Both the position numbers and the translations under genes were made by a program. From Stenomitos frigidus ULC18 (GTDB lineage: Bacteria > Cyanobacteriota > Cyanobacteriia > Leptolyngbyales > Leptolyngbyaceae), in the NCBI RefSeq assembly GCF_003003795.1, contig NZ_PVWK01000126.1, positions 33,830 to 97,829 on the forward strand: DNA of 64,000 nucleotides, read 5' to 3'. Shown here in pieces: positions 60,248 to 64,000 of this stretch (position 1 is the first letter of the stretch; every line of letters starts with the position of its first letter). The notes under the pieces were generated by a model. It made no database searches, had not been told where the DNA came from, and worked only from the letters and a program-made list of their open reading frames with translations.

Positions 60248-61575
60248 TGCCGTTGCTCCTGCCAACTGGTAAAGGTTTGGTGGCAAAGCTGCATTAAGCG
60301 TTTGGGCTTTCCCTGACTACCTTGAATCAATTGGTCAATTTCGGAGGCTGTAAAGCGAATGGAGGTTGGCTCAAGACGAGCGGTAATAAAGGTGCGAATC
60401 GTGGTTTCATCCCATGCCCTCAGCGGCTCTTCGAGACAAATACCAACCAGAGGAGACACGTTCCCCTCCTGATAGCTATCAGGAAACAGGCGGTCTAACG
60501 ACATGCTAGCAGCGAGGACTAACCTTAAAGGAGCGTTGCTTCCCTCCGCTAAGCCCCGCAGTTGTTCTCTAACCTGCCGAGTAAAACTCTCTTCCCGGAT
60601 GCGCTCTACTTCATCCAATAACAGCAACAACCGCTGGTCTCTCAAGGCACGCTGCAGTGCTCGACCTCTCACATCTGGCATACCGGCTTTTTCACACAGC
60701 TCGCTATAAAACTCATCCTCGCTGTAAATCAGTTGCAAGTTCAAGTAAATTGGCTGCCGGGGCGGTTGTAGCCTAGCTTTAGCCTGCTGAAAGAGCGCCC
60801 AGAGAATAGAGGATTTCCCCATTTCTCGTTCTCCAATCAAGGCCACACTACTGCCACTGTTTAGCGTCTCAAAGATGCGACTAATCACCTGGGAGCGATC
60901 AAAAAAGAGCTGTGGGTTATCAACCTGTCCGGCCAGAGGGCGAAAAGGATTGGTCAAAGGAGTACGGGAATTGAAGGGAGACTGGTCGCGTAGTTCCGGG
61001 AAATGCTCCAAAATTACGGTTGAGGGTACAGCCCTGCCTCCTAAATCACTGGTAACTTGTCGAGAGAGATTGACGATGCCACAAACCTTGCCTGTCCGCT
61101 GATTCAGCAAGGGTGCGCCACTCAAGCCATAATCAACCTGCCCTTCTTTGAGCTTGTATAGCTTCGAGCCACTTTTGCCCGTACTGTCTCCCTCATAGAC
61201 AAACGTCGCTGAATCACCGTTGGGATAGCTCTGGGGATAGCCATAGCTATACAGCGCTTCCTCCAAGATTGGCGTCGATTTATCCAGATCAACCCAAGGC
61301 TGGTTAGCGATCGGCACTCCCTCCTGGTCAGGCAGTAGCCGCAATAGTGCCAGGTCAAGATTTGAATCATCGAGACATTGGCTAATTTCCGCTACGTAGG
61401 TGCGTGCCTGAGATGGCCAGAACGCATGAATTGGTTTGGGAACTGCCCCTTTCACCACATGGGCACAGGTCAGAATCAAATTTGGAGCCACAAAAAACCC
61501 GGTCCCAATGCTGCCACCAACACTTAGGCGCACAGTACAGTTTTGCAAGACCTGAATCAGTTGGTCGTCAGTCAT
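60244..61575 (-). CDS. trypsin-like serine protease fused to P-loop ATPase
   Basis: A 443-residue protein. The protease (about 1-200) has the catalytic His in LILTCAHVV (near 38), Asp in NLDLALLRL (near 77) and Ser in YGLSGAPLLNQRTGK (near 152). The common GDSGGP is thus GLSGAP. The ATPase (about 220-440) has VALIGEREMGKSSILWALFQ near 251 and LLLLLDEVERIREES near 322. No signal peptide is seen, so it is cytoplasmic. It lies 14 bp after the Trypco1-like gene and overlaps the next gene. The ATPase resembles the one in that neighbour. Confidence 0.88.
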   Translation of the reverse strand: MTDDQLIQVLQNCTVRLSVGGSIGTGFFVAPNLILTCAHVVKGAVPKPIHAFWPSQARTYVAEISQCLDDSNLDLALLRLLPDQEGVPIANQPWVDLDKSTPILEEALYSYGYPQSYPNGDSATFVYEGDSTGKSGSKLYKLKEGQVDYGLSGAPLLNQRTGKVCGIVNLSRQVTSDLGGRAVPSTVILEHFPELRDQSPFNSRTPLTNPFRPLAGQVDNPQLFFDRSQVISRIFETLNSGSSVALIGEREMGKSSILWALFQQAKARLQPPRQPIYLNLQLIYSEDEFYSELCEKAGMPDVRGRALQRALRDQRLLLLLDEVERIREESFTRQVREQLRGLAEGSNAPLRLVLAASMSLDRLFPDSYQEGNVSPLVGICLEEPLRAWDETTIRTFITARLEPTSIRFTASEIDQLIQGSQGKPKRLMQLCHQTFTSWQEQRQ

Positions 61576-61589
61576 GGTTGTGTACTAGC

Positions 61590-61907
61590 CTAAGTGCTCT
61601 TTTTTTCTGCTTTGCTCCATTCCAACGTAATCTCCAGGTTGGCTTTTCCCGATCCCTTCACCAGTAGTGCTGTCAGCTCTCCTTCTTTGAAAGCCACTTC
61701 AAACCCAAACTTCACACTCGCTTTAGTGGGCTCTACTTGCTTGATCGCATCTGAGATTTCCTTGGAAACAGAGACGATCGAAGCCTTGATGTCCTTAAAA
61801 GGGATGGTGGGGAAGGCAACTTGCTGCTCACCGATGGGCGTCGCTTCGATGTTAATGATGCTGCCATCCTCTAGCTCGACTGGAATGTAGACTGATTGGC
61901 TGTCCAT
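61590..61907 (-). CDS. Trypco1-like (CU044_2847) protein
   Basis: A 105-residue beta-rich protein: YIPVELEDGSIINIEATPIG, then VSVSKEISDAIKQVEPTKAS, then KFGFEVAFKEGELTALLVKG and NLEITLEW. This is the pattern of the trypsin-co-occurring domain 1 proteins. They are found beside trypsin-like proteases and NTPases in predicted conflict systems. ATG 61907 is chosen; the frame runs further upstream without a likely start. It is first in the operon. Confidence 0.75.
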   Translation of the reverse strand: MDSQSVYIPVELEDGSIINIEATPIGEQQVAFPTIPFKDIKASIVSVSKEISDAIKQVEPTKASVKFGFEVAFKEGELTALLVKGSGKANLEITLEWSKAEKKST

Positions 61908-62171
61908 AGAGGTCTCTTCAAGGATCAAGCCTGTTATAGCATCACTTCTAAGCCAGCAAAGAAAACTGCAGTTTCTCGCTATGCCCAATGAATTTAGACA
62001 ACCCAACCAAAGCAATCCTGACACTGAAAGCTAAGCTCGATCCCCAGTCCACTGCGTCAATGCTTTTAGAAGCGTCCAATGCTTTCAGCTTTAATCGCCT
62101 GCTCAATCATGACCGCTATGGTAGGAGAGACTAAACGCACGCAAGTTTATCGATCGCCTCGTCTACTCTAC

Positions 62172-62366
62172 TCACTGGAAATGGTTGAGAGACTCATTCT
62201 GAGTCGCACCTTCAGCCGCTGCAAAAAGGCTCTTCGTCATATCTGCAACCACTGGTGCTTGAGCGCTTTCAAGTTGCGCTAATCGCACCGTGATCGCGGC
62301 AACCTGTTGCTCTAGCCGCTCAAGGCGTTGGGTCTCTGTCAGGGATGGCTCAGTCATCATTCGCAT
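62172..62366 (-). CDS. small coiled-coil hypothetical protein
   Basis: A 64-residue protein with a heptad-patterned segment (TETQRLERLEQQVAAITVRL, then AQLESAQA). Family unknown. Starts at 62366, 62360 or 62357 are possible. It follows the 120-residue gene by 16 bp. Confidence 0.45.
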   Translation of the reverse strand: MRMMTEPSLTETQRLERLEQQVAAITVRLAQLESAQAPVVADMTKSLFAAAEGATQNESLNHFQ

Positions 62367-62382
62367 GCCATAAATCGCTCCC

Positions 62383-62745
62383 TTAGTGTTCCCGTGGATG
62401 GGTTGCAGGCAGGGTAAGCCGATTGTCGCTGGAGTCAAAACAAGGGACCCGCGCGATCTGTACGAAAGTGCCTGGATCGTTGGTTTCAGACGCGCTCAGG
62501 TTGAACGCCGTCCAGCGCTCGCCCGCCCTGTACAGATCCTCTGTGAGCGTGAGCTGCTCGCCCGCATGAATCGTGAGTGGACCGACGATCGCGCTCGGCA
62601 GGTTATACCCGACCGGATTCTCACCCTGTAGACAAAAATAGAGCGTTCTAGGAAGCGTGACCGCACCGCCTGTGCTGACAGTCAGATTGGCACTGGTAAA
62701 GGGCAGTTGGGCTCTCCCGTGGGCGTACTGCGAAATCAGGGGCAT
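62383..62745 (-). CDS. hypothetical beta-rich protein
   Basis: A 120-residue protein predicted as beta strands: YAHGRAQLPFTSANLTVSTG, then VTLPRTLYFCLQGENPV, then GPLTIHAGEQLTLTEDLYRA. It recalls small adhesion or tail-associated proteins but I cannot place it. ATG 62745 is chosen; 62763 is an alternative. Confidence 0.5.
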   Translation of the reverse strand: MPLISQYAHGRAQLPFTSANLTVSTGGAVTLPRTLYFCLQGENPVGYNLPSAIVGPLTIHAGEQLTLTEDLYRAGERWTAFNLSASETNDPGTFVQIARVPCFDSSDNRLTLPATHPREH

Positions 62746-62811
62746 GAGTGGGGGCTTCGGCACGGAAGCCGTTGCAGGGGTTAGGAGTCAGCCTGGTTTT
62801 AGAGTGCCCAG

Positions 62812-62997
62812 TTACCGCGAATCGGTCATCGTGGTCCGCGTGCGCTTTGCAGCGGCCAGTCGGATTAGGGTTTCGGTTTGGGTGGTCTGATCCACGACTC
62901 GCAGCGCGAGCCCTGCTTGAGCCGTGGTGATGGTGGGGGCAAAGGCGAGGGACTTGACCAGATCGATGAGGTCTTGCTTGGTGCGATCGGCGCTCAT
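62812..62997 (-). CDS. small hypothetical protein
   Basis: A 61-residue protein: MSADRTKQDLIDLVKSLAFA, then PTITTAQAGLALRVVDQTTQ, then ETLIRLAAAKRTRTTM. Unrecognised. It is 66 bp upstream of the beta-rich gene and in the same direction; the three small genes may be one operon. Confidence 0.5.
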   Translation of the reverse strand: MSADRTKQDLIDLVKSLAFAPTITTAQAGLALRVVDQTTQTETLIRLAAAKRTRTTMTDSR

Positions 62998-63051
62998 GGT
63001 TGTGAGTTGTGAGTTGTTGGTTATTAGGGGTATTCGGAATATCCGGTTGAT

Positions 63052-63082
63052 AACTCCGAAACTTGTTAGTTTCGGAGTTTTT
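63052..63082 (+). terminator. Rho-independent terminator-like hairpin (plus strand)
   Basis: A perfect 11-bp stem AACTCCGAAAC/GTTTCGGAGTT with loop TTGTTA and a TTTTT tail. No plus-strand gene precedes it closely. It may shield the TetR promoter region from read-through, or it may be a dispersed repeat. Confidence 0.6.
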
Positions 63083-63279
63083 AGTCGCTTCGGATTTTCT
63101 GGTTGATGGAAACAGAACGTGTTGCGGCAGTGTTGATACGAATCGTTCTTCCACAGCACAGTCAATCGAGCGCTTCCGCAATAGCAGCAAACGCTTTGCG
63201 TTTATAACTAACCCTCAACAAAGTTGAACGGTTGTGTGACTGTTTGGCGCAATGCTGCGTTAGTTATATTGTTAGACAA

Positions 63280-63295
63280 TGTGCAATATTGTACA
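63280..63295. promoter_or_regulatory. TetR-type operator palindrome
   Basis: TGTGCAATATTGTACA is a near-perfect palindrome (two mismatched positions) directly before the ATG at 63296. TATATT at 63265-63270 could be the -10. Auto-repression by the TetR protein is likely. Confidence 0.5.
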
Positions 63296-63931
63296 ATGTT
63301 CAATGTGGAAGACAAAAACTCACTACCCAACTTAAACAGAAGAGAACGAAAACGCCACGAAATGGCCGATAAGCTCGCATGCGCAGCTTTTTCTCTCTTC
63401 GAGCGCGATGGTTTCGAATCCGTAACAATGGAACAGATTGCTACAGCGGCTGATGTTTCTAGAGGCACCCTTTACAACTATTTCCCAATTAAAGAAGCCT
63501 TGCTGGACCATTACTTTCGCTTGGAATTTCGGAGCGGCGTAGAGGAACTACTGACGGTCGTCACCCAGCTACCAACCTTGGAAGCGACACTTCTTGGACT
63601 ATTTGACGTATTTGCTGACTGGGCCGCAGGCAGGCGTCGCTACTTACCATTGAGCATTGCCTATGGAATAAACCGGCGCTTATTGGACGGAAGTGTTTCT
63701 TCTCGGGATGAATTGCACGGTTTATTTACCAACATCCTTGCAGCAGCAGGTTGTCGAGGAGAGCTTGCAGTCGATGCGGATGTTATGCAATTGGCAGACT
63801 ACTTGCAGCACCTCTATCTTGCTGCAATTTTGCGCTGGCTACCGACCGATGAGAGGTCTCCAAAGTCGCAGCTTCATCTCATGGTCAAGTTCTTTGTCAG
63901 CGCAGCTATCCCCCAGAAAAATCGTATGTGA
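63296..63931 (+). CDS. TetR/AcrR family transcriptional regulator
   Basis: A 211-residue regulator. The N-terminal HTH is ADKLACAAFSLFERDGFESV, then TMEQIATAADVSRGTLYNYF, the TetR signature ending in YNYFPIKEALL. The ligand-binding half is helical and not assignable. The start could be ATG 63296, directly after the palindrome, or ATG 63362. A divergent-or-next gene begins at once on the minus strand. Confidence 0.9.
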   Translation: MFNVEDKNSLPNLNRRERKRHEMADKLACAAFSLFERDGFESVTMEQIATAADVSRGTLYNYFPIKEALLDHYFRLEFRSGVEELLTVVTQLPTLEATLLGLFDVFADWAAGRRRYLPLSIAYGINRRLLDGSVSSRDELHGLFTNILAAAGCRGELAVDADVMQLADYLQHLYLAAILRWLPTDERSPKSQLHLMVKFFVSAAIPQKNRM

Positions 63932-64000
63932 TTAGCGTGGGCTGACGGACTCAGATTTCAGCACCATGGCTTGCGCCACTTGGTCGATGAACGAGTCGCC
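63932..64000 (-). CDS. C-terminal end of an unidentified minus-strand gene
   Basis: Minus-strand reading GDSFIDQVAQAMVLKSESVS then PR and a stop at 63932, 1 bp from the TetR stop. Only 22 residues are visible, so the product cannot be named. Confidence 0.35.
   Translation of the reverse strand, partial: GDSFIDQVAQAMVLKSESVSPR

Overview
The window is a piece of a cyanobacterial chromosome, probably from a filamentous lineage. The HIP1 octamer GCGATCGC and its core GCGATCG recur throughout. Heptanucleotide tandem repeats sit in and between genes. Several genes are cyanobacterial in character: hetZ-like, a CyRepA1-type replication protein, and cyanobacterial-type hemB, DUF1003 and DUF4333 proteins. 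The genus cannot be told from this sequence alone.

Positions 1-26,650 are ordinary chromosome. They hold a SnoaL-like fragment, a methyltransferase, hemB, a GH10-like secreted hydrolase, DUF1003, yebC, a sugar ABC importer lacking its own ATPase gene, a large fusion of a sigma-54-activator-like ATPase to a polyferredoxin, a PAS histidine kinase beside a response-regulator remnant broken by a small inverted-repeat element, hetZ, a YrdC/Sua5 protein, larC carrying an in-frame heptamer-repeat insertion, a DUF4333 lipoprotein, pyrE, a CAU-anticodon tRNA, a CNNM/CorC membrane protein and an MFS exporter.

A tRNA-Val(GAC) at 26,646 is the attachment site of integrative elements. Its last 52 bp are repeated exactly at 48,528. 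They bracket a 21.9-kb element (element 1) with integrase, small HTH protein, primase-helicase, a type III restriction-modification operon that has three extra genes between mod and res, a DUF433/PIN-like pair, an ImmA/IrrE-PIN pair and a UvrD-nuclease. Tandem 12-bp motifs near both ends look like integrase arm sites. Directly after the second att copy lies element 2, with a frameshifted integrase of the same family, an excisionase-like protein and a tightly overlapping replication operon (CyRepA1-like helicase-primase, DUF5131, ASCH). No structural phage genes are seen, so both look like plasmid-derived or satellite-like integrative elements stacked in tandem. The right end of element 2 was not found.

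Positions 56-64 kb hold a PAS protein, then a three-gene operon that is the most interesting system here: a small Trypco1-like protein, a trypsin-like protease fused to a P-loop ATPase, and a second P-loop ATPase whose N-terminus is a membrane segment of about 36 GV-x-x tetrapeptide repeats. This looks like an NTP-dependent conflict (defence) system. Small unknown ORFs and a TetR regulator with a palindromic operator close the window.

Caution: two genes (the primase-helicase of element 1 and the integrase of element 2) are each broken by one base in a short A-run. These may be real decay or assembly errors.
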